From Strongylocentrotus droebachiensis (lineage: Eukaryota; Echinodermata; Echinoidea; Camarodonta; Strongylocentrotidae), in the NCBI GenBank assembly GCA_035222895.1, contig JAVYIG010002514.1, positions 179,409-243,408 on the forward strand: a stretch of DNA of 64,000 nt. The letters run 5' to 3'. Below are positions 1 through 11,943 of the stretch, piece after piece (position 1 is the stretch's first letter; the number at the start of each line of letters is the position of its first letter). The position numbers and the translations under genes are program-made. The notes beneath the pieces are model-generated. The model was given only the letters and a program-made list of their open reading frames with translations. It had not been told where the DNA came from and did not search any database.

Positions 1-99
1 AAATCTTATAACCACAATAAAGAGGGTCCACCATAAACAATTCGACAATAATGTATAAACGTGATATGATTCAACAATCTTAAGGGTACATGTACCATG

Positions 100-600
100 A
101 GTGATACTCAAAATTGTAGGGATCTCCGGTCACGTGATCAGCGGAGGGATAGTAACTCCTTCCGATCACCCCAGGTCCCTGGGGTTTACGTGACCTGCCG
201 GTAGGATAGTATCTCCTACGGATGATCCCCACAACTTTTCAATACTCACAAAATCATCAATGCATAACTAACATAGTTATGGAAACACTATATTTGTGGG
301 ATCTCGAGTCACGCGATCAGCGGAAGGATAGTAATTCCCTCCGATCACCCCAGGTCCCTGGGGTTTACGTGACCTGCCGGTAGGATAGTATCTCCTACGG
401 ATGATCCCCACAACTTTTCAATACTCACAAAATCATCAATGCATAACTAACATAGTTATGGAAACACTATATTTGTGGGGTCTCGAGTCACGCGATCAGC
501 GGAAGGGTAGTAACTCCCTCCGATCACCCCAGATACCTGGGGTTTACGTGACCCACCGACAGGATAGTATCTCCTGCAGTATCCCCAATGTTATCCCGGT
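100..600. repeat. 179-bp tandem repeat array, about 2.6 copies
   Basis: The segment starting GATCTCCGGTCACGTGATC at 121 recurs at 300 and 479, giving a constant 179-bp period with a few substitutions per copy. Each unit contains the perfect hairpin CCCCAGGTCCCTGGGG (first copy 169-184) and several short inverted segments such as GGTCACGTGATC and TACGTGACC. The array decays near 600. The 77-codon ORF at 401-634 crosses the repeat unit and is not credible as a gene. It is either a minisatellite or the internal repeat of a larger element beginning outside the window. Confidence 0.85.
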
Positions 601-3461
601 GCTACTATACCAGCGCATATATAAGAAGTGGTGATAATCGGAACCAACCATGGAATAATCACGAGTAAAAGAAATCCTCCCCCAGTCAACCCCCGTGTTA
701 CCATGATATTAAGTACATACAATTCGTTATATCACTCAAAACAACATTGTACTTCCAATTTGTTAATCCTCAATCAACTTTAAGTAGTTTACTTCTTCAA
801 CTCTACTTAAACTAAAGAGGGGTGGGTGGGCCGGGGAAAAAGGACTTCTCCGAGCGGAGATAAAGTCGAAAGTGAGAAAATCTTGCACACGGCGTTCCCA
901 CGCTTACTGCGCGCATAACTCCACCGTTGTAGATTCACTGGCTGTGCGCATTTTCGGTTTCTTTACAGAGGTAAATTTCACATGTCGCTGTCTCACAAAG
1001 GCACCGCTTAAACAGCTGTAAAAGGCGCGCGCTATTTCTGGCCTATGCCAGCAATTGTTTTGTCTATCCTTGACTCTCCCAGAATGACTCTGATCATTTA
1101 TTATGATCACGTTATTCTATACACTTGTTTCTATCTTATCGTATTTCTCCCTTGATATCCTTTCTCTAACTAACCTTTCTTTTGCCATATGTTGATAATA
1201 TTCCTTTAATTCCTTTATTCGTACAGCCTTACTCTCTTTCTCTTTCTTTCACCTATTTCTCCGTCTATTTCCCTCTCTATCATTCTATATCACTATGACA
1301 CTGTTCCCCTGACCAGTATTGATCGGCCGACTACCCTATAATGATCTTGTTTTCCATGTATTCTCTTCCCACTTGCTTCTGTTTTGAATAGATGTTGTTT
1401 CAAAGATGCATGTACATGTTCTTTAGTTCTACTTAAATCTGATTGTTCCTTTTAAAAAAAGGGGTCTTGAAGGTCACTTTCAATAGTCTTCTTTGTTGCT
1501 TTTCGAAATGTGCGATTATTGGAATGGCGTAATACGTAATCCAAATATGATTTCTATTTTTGTAATACAATAAGACATTTAAATTGCTCTTGATTTGATT
1601 TTTCGTAATAATTGCGATCGTGTTTTCATTATTTGTTTTCATTCTTGAGTCCATGCTCGCACCAAAATAAAGTACTAAAAACAGAATTATAATGTCGTGA
1701 TATTTAGAGAGTTTTCTCCGCCAAGCATAGGTCTTCTAATTTGTATGTTTTTTACAAGTACATGTTCTTCAGAAACAATGTTAAATTTTTGATGTGTTGA
1801 TGTCACAAAAAAAACATGGCTCTTACTGATGTATTTTTCTCCTTTTTGCCAGTAAATTCTAGACCCTTTTCGGTACACCAAATTATTGTTAATACTTTAA
1901 CTCTTTTGGTTAGTGAAAAAAGAAGCTCCAGTGATAAATTTTCCATTCAAAGCCGAGTGGTGAGTAATCTAAAGTAATGAAACCGCCCCCCATTGTTCGC
2001 GAGCCCCCTCCATACAGGTGAAATCACTCTACGCCACTGCTCACCAGTACTTCGATATTTTCAATGACAGTGTTGGGGGGAATTTTAGTTTTCCCCGTCT
2101 ATTTGTTTGTGGTTTATACAAGACTATTAGCTCCAATAGTCTGCGGTTCATTTATTTCCATCCCATTGGCTCCCAGTACACATGATTGAATTAACTGCTT
2201 AGGGTAATTGAACATTACTTTGAATTGATCATGGAATGTAGGTTTTAAATGGGGATTTAATAAAGTGTAGGCGTGAGAGCAGGGGTATTTGCTTGATCTT
2301 GATGTTGTTTGTTGAGTGACGTATTCAGTACGTAATGAGAGAGGTATAGAGAGAGAGAGAGAGAGAGTTTACATGTTCAGTATTAAACACATCGTTATTC
2401 ATCTAAAAGAAAATACCAAAAAACATCTTTCAACAAGACATATGTATCTATATCGTACTTAAGTACCAATTAAGACCTTGCAAATAGAATCATTATATAT
2501 TATGTTGTATCGTATTCTATTGTTTATTGAGATAAAAAAAAAATCGAACACGCAGCTAAGAGCTGAAGTTGTTCAATTTACTGAGAAAATATTTACAGAT
2601 TAAAAAGTACGTAGCATAAAATCGCATTGATAATATTTTCAAAAGAAGATTTTTTAAACTAAACGACGAGTATTATGTTTAACATGCGAGTTACAAGTTT
2701 CATTGTTAGTAGTATAAAATTGACAATTGTTTTTGAGGAAAAACTGAAATTTGAGGATTAAAACTTTACATTTTTATTGCAATATTAAATAAAGAAGTAG
2801 GTATAGCCCATGAAGACTGATAAAGATTGTGATTTTCTAAACCATACATAAAAAATGAAGGTTCCTAGTTGATAACAAAAGAGGAAGAAATATAGCTAAA
2901 AACTGTACATTGAGGTGAAATAAAATTTAGATGTTTAGAAAGTACAATGAAAGAAGCTAATATTCAAAATTTGTTTAACGAGTTGGTGTTACCGAACACA
3001 AAGGCTGTGAATTAATTCAAATAGGAACAAAGTAACATTTCCTGGCTTATTCAGAGCTAAAATAGCGATCACTTTTTTTACTTTGTAATTAAAAAAAATA
3101 TGCGAGTTATCACCCTTCTGGCTACTAATAGATTACAAACGTGACTGTTGTTAAATTCACTCTTAAGATCTTACTTCAAATAGTACAAAGTGTGAAGACG
3201 TCAGTGCTTATGATAAAGTGAAAATAAAGTTCAGGCAAGGACACGAACAAATTTACGAAGAAAGTAGCAGGATGCCATGTATAAGGGAATCAAAAACACT
3301 ATCGGATCGACACATTAATTCGCCCACGTTCCTTAGCGCTGCATCAAAATGTGAAAAAGAATCTTAAAAGGGGTTAACGAATGTCCCATATCTATAAGGA
3401 TGGAAAGGGTGGTAGTAGAGAAGAACATTATGGGTGATTAATATGATAAAGAAAAAGGGAA
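601..3461. other. Intergenic stretch without supported gene
   Basis: No ORF here has splice signals or recognisable protein content. It contains a short GA microsatellite at about 2347-2368, and at about 1983-2031 a C-rich stretch ending CTACGCCACTG. That ending is the complement of the CAGTGGCGTAG end of the hAT-like element at 11.1 kb, so it is probably a solo right end. Otherwise it is AT-rich unique-looking DNA. Confidence 0.6.
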
Positions 3462-3759
3462 AATTATGAGGAATAAATAATAGGGAGTGACAGACAGACA
3501 CGCGTGAAAGATGGAAAGGAGTACTCAATTATGAATCAAAATACACTTTAATAACCGGCGATAAATAATCTTACTTGATACATGCACTGTATCCTCCCGA
3601 ATCCGACGTCAATTATGAGGAATAAATAATAGGGAGTGACAGACAGACACGCGTGAAAGATGGAAAGGAGTACTCAATTATGAATCAAAATACACTTTAA
3701 TAACCGGCGATAAATAATCTTACTTGATACATGCACTGTATCCTCCCGAATCCGACGTT
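3462..3759. repeat. Two adjacent, practically identical 149-bp copies
   Basis: The segment beginning AATTATGAGGAATAAATAA at 3462 is repeated from 3611. The copies match throughout, through TCCCGAATCCGACGT, and differ visibly only at the last base. Only two copies exist and no coding potential is seen. The near-perfect identity indicates a very recent tandem duplication, or an assembly artefact where two haplotypes were joined. Confidence 0.95.
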
Positions 3760-6700
3760 GATTTATCAACTGAGTTGAGAAGGAGAGGTTTATATTATAG
3801 GATGAAATATGACATATTTATACACTGCCTCGTCTACTCTAGGGGGATGTCGTGAATTTAAAAGATGCCGTTTTACCGGTCACGTGGGACATGGTTGGAT
3901 TTTCAGATGTCTGTCTGAAGAGATGGCAATGTCTTCAGAGGGAAATTTTTAAAACAAAGCATGGCATTAAAAAAATATGCACTTGATAGTTGAGCATACT
4001 CCTCGATATTAAGAACATTATAATTGTTCACTATTATTATTATTATTTATTAGGAATAACTAACTTTGGCAGGAGGCCTTATTAAACAACATCGTTTGGC
4101 AGGTGATATTTGATGATGTACATCTCAATTGACTAGTCATCTGAACCGAAACAAAAATGCACACATTTCCACTTTATTCATGTTGCACTTCATGGATTTG
4201 TTCACAGTTCACATTAATCATGTTTGCTGCAGCCTTGGGGCCGACAGCCCACGAGACCGATACTGTCAATCTGGTAGATCATCTTAATAGTTTCCAGAAG
4301 GATAGATTTTTCTTCTTTGTTTTACTCTGAAATTAACAGCAATTAACAATGGAATTTCTTACTACACTAGAGTTATATCTGAGCATCTCATTAACACCCA
4401 GCATCCATTACCCCCCAATTATATCAACCACCCTCCCATAAATTGTTATTATGATTTTGATCTAGTGATTTTGTTTTTCTTCACTAAGGGGTAGCCTCAT
4501 CTACTTTTTCGCAAAGACGAATATCCTCATTGCCTTGTTTTTGTTCACATTCTGCTCCATTAATATTCTTCTTTTCCGTGTTCTCCTTGTTTTCGTCAGA
4601 ACGTTGCATTTGTTTTGCACGTAGTGCTTGTAATCACTAGTTATGCCCTTTCCTCGGCGTGTCCGTTTCCTTTCAAATTTCATAGGCATAGTCTTCTTCG
4701 ATTTTGTCCGTTTCTGGTCCGATTTAAGGCCTTTCTTTCTTCCTTCCTATCTCCATTACCCTAGATCCTACAAAGTTCTAACAAATTCCTCTAAATAGTC
4801 CAAGATATTTTCTCTCATCCGCGACGTATAACCTGACCTTCAAAATGCCATCTTTGCTATCTAAATTTTTTGAAAATAAAATAAAATGCCATAACTTTCT
4901 CATACCATTTCCGTTTCGTCTCAATTTCTTGCAGTATCTTTAACTCATAATTGCACATAGCCATGCTAAATTTCACGCTCCAATGAATGTGCCCTCTTAA
5001 TTTCTGGGAATTGGCTTTCTTTCTGTGGCCATATCTCCATCGTTAGTGGCCAAACCCATACCCTTTTTTTTATTTAGATACTTAAAGATATGTCCTTTCC
5101 AGCCAAATACAAAATTATATATAATTCAGTTTTCAGAGACGAAATTTCATAGACCAGTACAGAAATGTTCACCCGCGGAACCATTCCTTTATACATGCTG
5201 ATATATAATTACTACCTCATACGAAAGAAGATACATGCTGAAGGTATAGAGTGTACATTCACTGTTCAGCGGAAGTAAAGATATCCGTTGCCATCCTCTT
5301 TCATGAACTATTTTGAGTTTTTATATTTCATTTCGAGATTTCAAACAAGTTATTTTTAAAATTCCAGCCTTTAGAACAATCTCCAGTCATAAGGAATTAC
5401 ACGTGACATTTTTCCAGCCGGAGGCGTGCAGCACCCTTAAAGTTTTTAGGCTTCAATGAATTTCCTTACTCAAATTATAATAAAGATTTTGCTGAGTTTC
5501 CGCCAAGTTATAACACGTATCGGCTATGACGTCATTTTTCAGACTGCTTTTCGCCCCCTTCCCCTAATTTTTTTCCTTGAAATTTTGCAGTAATATTCCG
5601 AGTTGCAATACGTAGTGCACCTCGAAGCCGAATTTTGGAAAATCGTCAAGGGGGCCAATTAAGACGCCATTTTATACTCTGCATGATTGTTTTAGTATGG
5701 GCGGCTTTTTGTGCCACAGCACGCGTCACCACTTGTTCATTATGCACCAAATCCCGTTGGTTTTGCACGTAGTGCTTGCGAGCCCTTTCTAGGTCCCTTC
5801 CTCTATTCCAATTCCCTTCAAACTTCGTAGGCATAGTCTCTAGCACCCCTTCAAGGTTACTGTATTTCTCGTTTCCCGGAATCTCTCATGCGTGACCGTC
5901 CAGGCGCCATTATGTCCGTTTCGGGCCGTTTTGGTGGCCTTCAATTCTTTCGTCCTACCTATCTCCACTATTACAAAGGCTACATACTTCTTACAAATTG
6001 CTCTGGATAGTCCGAGAGAAGATCTTTCGTTTGAACCGTAGAAACACGTGTGTCATTGCATTCACATCGTTGTGACACGATTGCATGTCTAGTTTCTTCT
6101 TCTTCTTCTCTGAGGATTCACAATTGCCTTTACAAGAATTGGATGTTTCGAAACTTTTAATGTAAGGTTTGTAATGCATAGAGCCGTTAAATACCCCTAA
6201 GTTTACAAAATATTGTTTTACATTATGATTCCTTAATTATGTTCTCATGTGGTAGCGAATTATGTTTAATTCGTAGATTCTATTAACAAAAGTTAGAAAT
6301 TAGAAGATGAAAAACATGTTGTACCCTGACTTCATTCACCGTCTAATAGCATCCGTCTGACTATATCTTGAACGTCTTCCGTTTGTATGATTTTGTTTTC
6401 AACTAATGCGGATATTTTCTTATCGTGAGAGCTACACTGAATTATATTCTAGTGTTCTAACGTTTCTGTTTATTCAGGAGGAAATCTATTCCTTCGTATG
6501 CAGTAAGTGTTTTAGTGAATCAACGCGACGCACATAAAACATAATCTGACTCTGTGCTTTCAATGTACAGTATGTTTATTTCTAAGAAAGCATTTACTGC
6601 TCTGTTCATATCTTGAAGGCGACGTTTCCACGTCGTCTTAGATATTGTAGCTGTTTCTTATCCTCTTCATGCTGTCTTGTTATGTAACATATTCTTTTCA

Positions 6701-7034
6701 GTTTTATCATTGCACATCACGCCGTTAGTATTAAAATGTCTTTATTTTAATCGACAATAGACTTCGCATCTTAGACCTTGAATATTGAATTCATTTGAAT
6801 GCATTACATTAAAGGGATTCGGTAACTTTGTTTCAGATTCTGAAACAAAATCCGGCATTTAGCTCATGCTGCAATGATAATTATAAACCTTTAGTACAGT
6901 CAGAAACCCCAATACTTTTACAAGCCGATCGCCTGTCTGATTATCAAGATATTTATGATTGGAAATCGGAACCAAATTGTCTATTGGGGAAAACGAGTTT
7001 GGTAAAACCGATCACTCAAAGATTTTAATTTTTT
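3760..7034. other. Intergenic stretch with a diverged duplicated segment
   Basis: No supported gene. About 4600-4830 and about 5750-6030 are related: both carry TTTTGCACGTAGTGCTTG, then a CTTTCAAA/CTTCAAAC tract with TAGGCATAGTCT, then TCCGTTTC, CCTATCTCCA and a TAGTCC motif in the same order. The reverse-strand ORFs over them (4501-4689, 5646-5846) share an M-P-x-K-F-E start and K-H-Y-V-Q-N, but have no other coding support. This is an old duplication or two copies of an unknown dispersed repeat. Confidence 0.55.
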
Positions 7035-7165
7035 TGAGGCACTTCTTGATCATTTTGAATTGCGATTTGTTTAGGGCTTCAATATTATACCATATTACAG
7101 ACACTGCTAACACGTATAGGGCCGTGCATCTAAGATTTAACATTGTTAAACGATGCCTTTAATCA
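7035..7165 (+). repeat. Dispersed repeat X, copy 1
   Basis: The stretch from GGGCTTCAATATTATACCAT through CAGACACTG, a GGGCC-TGCATCT-AGATTT block and GTTAAAC-ATGCCTTT matches in order the reverse complement of about 47045-47215. No protein similarity is recognised. Family and full length are unknown because only two diverged copies are visible here. Confidence 0.6.
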
Positions 7166-7806
7166 AGGAGGATTACTGGCCATTCGCTCAATTAGCTTAT
7201 TTGGGAATGGAAGATGCAGAATTCAAGAAAGGAAAATAGTGTTAACTGACATCCAATTCATATTCACCGCGCACTATTGATTCAAGGGCCCAGTATAACC
7301 ATTCAAATATTTGAGAAATGTGAATTGCACACAAAGGATTATACGACAATATTTTATCTGGATCGTTTACTCTCTTCACAAATGTCTGTTCCCACACTTA
7401 AAGATGTTGATACAATGTTCGGTTCGGACGGAGAAGTGTTTTCGCACGCCTACATAAAGGGATGTTTCCACAGGCGTTTGATGACTGAATCTCGTCTACA
7501 TCTGCGATGCACAGATACACAGCCTTATGTGTATTGCACGGCCAGCCTGGCCAGGGTATGGTTAGGTACAGAAGACAAAAACTCTGAATCTAATATTTTC
7601 ACTTTTGTGTTGAGTGACTTTCAGAATAACTAGATAATCCCTTTAATACTGAAGAAACGAAAAAACCCATACAATTACAGATGCAAAGATATTGCATTAA
7701 TTAAGTTTGTCTTTTCTGTGGAGCAGACATTCATAGTAATGGTGTTGGACCGAGTGACAGACATTATATGAGAGGAAATTTACACAAATTAATTGTTAAT
7801 CTATTT

Positions 7807-7841
<35 letters not shown>

Positions 7842-7977
7842 AAAGACCTGCGCTGTGAGAACTTTATTATAAGCACTTCTAGCATGTGTGGGTCGATTTT
7901 GTTTTAAATCCAAGAATGTAGCTATTTCAATGAATGAATAAATGGTGGTTTGTTTATGTTTTATCTGACTGCTAGGA

Positions 7978-8158
7978 ATTCACATGTATGCTTGTAAGTA
8001 AGCAACAAGATGACCCATGGCTATAAGTCCTTTTCCGAAAGACTTAGTAATAAGGATAACTGCCTTACCAAAGGGCAAATAGCGTCAACTGGGTTTCGAA
8101 CCGGGTCTTCTCGCTTACGAGACCAATGCTGTACCACTGAACCATTGTGCTTCCATGG
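7978..8158 (-). mobile_element. tRNA-headed SINE, minus orientation
   Basis: Read on the minus strand from 8158, it begins with a tRNA-like head: an A-box-like TGGTTCAGTGG, then TGGTCTCGTAAGCG, then the B-box CGGTTCGAAACCC. It continues with the body GCCCTTTGGTAAGGCA, ATCCTTATTAC and GTCTTTCGGAAAAGGACTTA. The same body follows the head of the plus-strand copy at 52598-52770, so the two define one family. Pol III internal promoter boxes are present, but the copies are diverged and probably inactive. Confidence 0.75.
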
Positions 8159-9546
8159 ACCGTGAGCCTAGTTGAGCCTTAGATGATGGAACATTCTTAA
8201 TCAGGTTACAGACTTGTCAATAGTTCTTCCGTACGTACACTCCAGATACTTTATTACAATGTCAAGTATAGAATCATCGGATAGCAACATGACATATAAT
8301 ACGGCTGATCTATTGGACGCCTGGCGTTTCATTACGGAGGGAACAGATTATGTGGAAAAATCTGTCAGGGCATTAATACATTGAAAATGTAATAAAGACG
8401 TCTCGAGAGCTGAATTATTGAACTTACCTTTCCCTCCCAATCACCTCTACTTTGAACTTAAACATTGTGTCTCAAAAGTAGATGTTATAGCATACGAAAT
8501 ACGAAAAAACGCATTGCGAACTAAGAAAAAGGGTAAACACTTAGCATTCCATTCGCCCCTTTCTCCCTATCGTAACTATCGTTAGTGTGAACAGTAATGT
8601 ATTCACATTCCTGACCGGAAGTTGTGATTTGATTCCATCTTTCCAGATAGAAAGATAATGTTATTGAAAGAGCTTAGATATTCCTCTTAGTCTGTGCACA
8701 AAAATTGTGATTTATCATTGTAAATTAAACGATAACTTCTAAGAAAATAGAAAGCTCTGTGTCGTTTATAATAAACATTATTAAGGAAATAGGAACGCCA
8801 TATGGACAAAAGTTTCTGGCTATTTCCCTAACTACCGTACTTTGAATCACAATGATGCCGAAATTATTTCATACCTGTTGGAATAAAACGGGATCTATCA
8901 ACATAATAAGGCTACTTCAATAGCGAATCCATTACAGCAATTTGACGGCGCGGCCAAGTCTAAATGTTTTCAGATTCCTTGCGCGTCCATAGAATGACCG
9001 TTATTCCAGTAGAAAAGAAGGCGCTTCTGGATGATTTTACAAAGAGGGGTTTTCAAAATTTGGGAGGTGCCGAAACTATGTGTCCTGCAAATACTCAACA
9101 ATCTTAAGACGATCGCAAAACGCCACTATAATTTATTTTTAATTATCCAGTAATCATTAATTGTATCTACGTGAGAACGTTTTTCCTTCTGTGGTAAGGT
9201 CACAATGGTCATCATTCTTGCGTCATCTGTGTTGTCAAAAAGAGGAGGTAATATCCCCTCCCCCTCCTCCCCCGATCCACCTCTTCCGCGGTTCCTTGAA
9301 ATTATAGGCGTGCAATGGATCCTTGATTAGGTCAGAGGCGAGAGAAGCTACTAAATTGGGCTGATTGATCCCAAATCTAGTTATAAAGTGACCTGCTGTC
9401 GTAAGCAATAGGTTGGTCATCAGCTCATTGCTTGCATTATAAGGGCCAGAAAGTGATTGCTTAGAGAGTGATTGTTTTCATTTTCTACAATATTTCACTT
9501 TTGCGCAGCTTAATGTAAACAAAGTGTATAGATTATGTTTATTATC

Positions 9547-9547
<1 letters not shown>
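8159..9547. other. Intergenic stretch without supported gene
   Basis: AT-rich sequence with no splice-supported exon, RNA gene or recognisable transposon. A (CA)n microsatellite lies just upstream of the preceding SINE, at about 7808-7836. The minus-strand ORF at 9235-9420 has no recognisable domain. Confidence 0.5.
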
Positions 9548-9588
<41 letters not shown>

Positions 9589-10034
9589 GCTCTCTCTGTC
9601 TCTCTGTCTCTTTCTGTTTCATTCTTTCTCGACAAACCTCTTATACACTTTTTCTCTTACATCATAAAAACTCTCTCTCTCTCTCTCTTTAATTCCTTCA
9701 TTCTCTCTCGTCATTCCCCTTTTACACTTTTCTCTTACATCATACAAACTCTGTCTGTCTCTCTCTCTCTCTTTCATTCTTTCTTATCATTCACCTTTCA
9801 CACTTTTGCTCTTATATCATACACACTCTAACTCTCTCTATCTCTCTCTGTCTCTCTCTCTCTGTCTCTCTCTTTCATTCTTTCTCATCATTCACTTTAA
9901 AACCTTTTCTCTTACATCATCATTCCCCCTTTTACACTAGTTTCTCTTACATCATACAAACTCTTTCTCTTTCTTATCATTCCCCTTTTACGCTTTTGCT
10001 CTTATATCATATACACTCTAACTCTCTCTATCTC

Positions 10035-10094
<60 letters not shown>

Positions 10095-10230
10095 TCTGTC
10101 TCTCTCTCTTTCATTCTTTCTCATCATTCCCTTTAAAACCTTTTCTCTTACATCATCATTCCCCTTTTACACTAGTTTCTCTTACATCATACAAACTCTG
10201 TCTCTCTTTTTCTCTCGTCAACATCCCCGC
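9548..10230. repeat. CT-rich composite satellite
   Basis: (CT)n, (GTCT)n and CTCTT tracts alternate with a recurring unique block reading roughly TCATTCTTTCTCATCATTC, then TTTAAAACC, TTTTCTCTTACATCATCATTC and TTACACTAG. The block recurs with small changes around 9640, 9720, 9880, 9970 and 10110-10190. The structure is a higher-order tandem expansion of a microsatellite with embedded spacer, not a simple dinucleotide run. The Ser/Leu-rich ORF at 9535-9831 is its translation and is not a gene. Confidence 0.85.
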
Positions 10231-11079
10231 TCTCTATCTAATTTTCTTTTAGCCTATAGCCATCCCCAGTAAACAAAATAATTTGATATGGGGTGTGTTA
10301 TGCCCAGTCACTGCCTAATACACATTCGTATGAATTCGATAACAACAACAGCAACAGAACTTGATAAGCCTAGACCACTTGTAATCTTGAGTCAGCATAT
10401 AATGATATTGAAGAGCAGCTCGATATCAAATATACCATACAAAATGTGACAATGGTAGCAGCATAATGAGATGTCTACATGACAGGTTTGACAGTGCAAG
10501 CTTTGCAAAAGTACAGACTCTATTATTTGTTGCGGAAGGCCTGTAAGCATTCAATCTCTCATAATGCTTGTTAATTAGTGCCTGCCTGATTTATTCATTA
10601 TTCATGTCATGATATTTCATTATCATTCGAAATACTCATTCGAAGTTTTGACAATGGCTTAGGCAAGCCATGCAAAATAAGGCTTTAAGGGGTATAGGCA
10701 GCGTTCTGCAAAATTAATCAAAATACTGTAAAATGTAGGTTTGAGACAATAATGTATGTTTAATATTCAATGTTTCGCATCATCGAGGGTGGGGTGGGGG
10801 GATAGGGAGTACGATATTTAATCTTTGAAATGGTTCCCTCTCCTTGAATATGATTTCGGGCAATTCCGCCATTGCTATAGACGCCTTTTCTCTTCCATGT
10901 TTCTTTTAAGAGAGGCGACAACCTTTCTACTGCCATGACTACCAAATCAAACTATAATTATGGCATATTTCAGAGATTCTATTGATAAAATAATTGTTTA
11001 TTATGTGCACTTTAGACCATCAAGTCACATGCTATGTACTCTACCTCTCTTCATTATTTCCAACATTCATTCCGTGACG
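10231..11079. other. Intergenic stretch without supported gene
   Basis: I see no exon, RNA gene or transposon end here. It runs up to the 8-bp target duplication of the element starting at 11088. Confidence 0.5.
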
Positions 11080-11126
11080 TTTGAAGGCAGTGGCGTAGAC
11101 ACGTCCGTACACCTGGGGGGATGACT

Positions 11127-11566
11127 CAGGGGCGGATCTAGCTTTTTGCTAAGGGGGGGGGCGTTGACCAATATAATGACGATGCGGAGCATCGTCCACG
11201 AGCCGCGAAGCGGCGAGCCGATTTTTTTGGGGGGTGTTTATTTGAACCCCGTAAGTGATGTTTTCCTGGCATCTATTAACACAATGGAGACCATAAAAAG
11301 CAGTGCATGATAACGTCTTTTTAAATCAAGTAACAGTTAAATACACAGTTATATCCAGAGTTATCATGTGTTTGGTTAAGTTACCAGATGTGTTAAATAT
11401 CTTCTCACAATATTTGCACTTGAAAGGGTTTCTCTCCAGCGTGCGTTCTTTTTTCTTTCTTTTTTTTCTTTTTTTCCCTCTTTTTTTTCCCTTTTTTTTG
11501 TGTTTGTTTTTTGGGCCGCCCAAGGGGGGGTTTAAACCCCCTAAACCCCCCGTAGATCCGCGCCTG
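11127..11566. mobile_element. Nested hAT-like segment inside the 11.1-kb element
   Basis: The ends are CAGGGGCGGATCTA and TAGATCCGCGCCTG, related to the ends of the intact element at 29.6 kb. The flanking 8-mers do not match (GGATGACT before, TTTCATCT after). It may be a nested insertion whose duplication has decayed, or subterminal repeats of the host element. It holds the broken zinc-finger fragment described separately. Confidence 0.55.
11355..11450 (-). pseudogene. Broken C2H2 zinc-finger fragment carried in a transposon
   Basis: On the minus strand one frame reads R-T-H-A-G-E-K-P-F, the standard inter-finger linker. The next frame continues KCKYCEKIFNTSGNLTKHM, a finger with both cysteines, the core Phe and Leu and the first His. 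A frame change separates linker and finger, and the second zinc-binding His is replaced by Leu, so it cannot be functional. It lies between hAT-like ends, which suggests capture of a host Krüppel-type zinc-finger gene fragment. It is unlike the Glass-like fingers of gene A. Confidence 0.65.
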
Positions 11567-11573
11567 TTTCATC

Positions 11574-11614
11574 TTGTGGTTATCTTGTGGTTTCCAACCA
11601 CAAGATAACCACAA
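11574..11614. repeat. Perfect 19-bp hairpin
   Basis: TTGTGGTTATCTTGTGGTT (11574-11592) is followed after 3 bp by its exact reverse complement (11596-11614). Each arm also contains a direct repeat of TTGTGGTT. It lies immediately outside the nested hAT-like end, within the larger element. Confidence 0.9.
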
Positions 11615-11943
11615 AATACTTGTAAGATTTTCTTTTTTTTACCGTCTGAATTGGCTTTCACCGTGTGAATGCGGCTAATAACAATAAACACAATTACAAT
11701 AATGATGAGGATTATTATTATCATCATCATAATTATTATTATTATTAATATTATAATTGTTATCATTATTATTATTACTATTATTATCATCATTATGACT
11801 TATTAAGTAAGCAAATATCATTCCCCAAAACCTGGGGGGGGGGGGATGATTGTACATGCCATCCCCCCACCTTGTGAGGTGGGGGGATGCATCCCCCTCA
11901 TCCCCCCCCCCCCCCCCCCGTTGTCTACGCCCCTGTTTGAAGG

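Larger units (their letters stand above)
11088..11935. mobile_element. hAT-like non-autonomous element with 8-bp target duplication
   Basis: The left end starts CAGTGGCGTAGACA and the right end finishes TGTCTACGCCCCTG, imperfect inverted repeats of about 14 bp. The flanks carry the same 8-bp sequence TTTGAAGG (11080-11087 and 11936-11943). An 8-bp target duplication with CAG...CTG ends is the hallmark of hAT transposons. The interior has G/C homopolymers, short hairpins (GCCGCGAAGCGGC near 11200), an (ATT)n tract at about 11700-11800 and a nested pair of CAGGGGCGGATC/GATCCGCGCCTG ends. No transposase is encoded. Confidence 0.85.

Noticed and set aside
7277..7633. 118-codon plus-strand ORF
   Set aside because: Ordinary composition but no recognised domain, no splice context and no second evidence; left uncalled.
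9535..9831. 98-codon Ser/Leu-rich ORF
   Set aside because: Direct translation of CT microsatellite; no coding signal outside the repeat.
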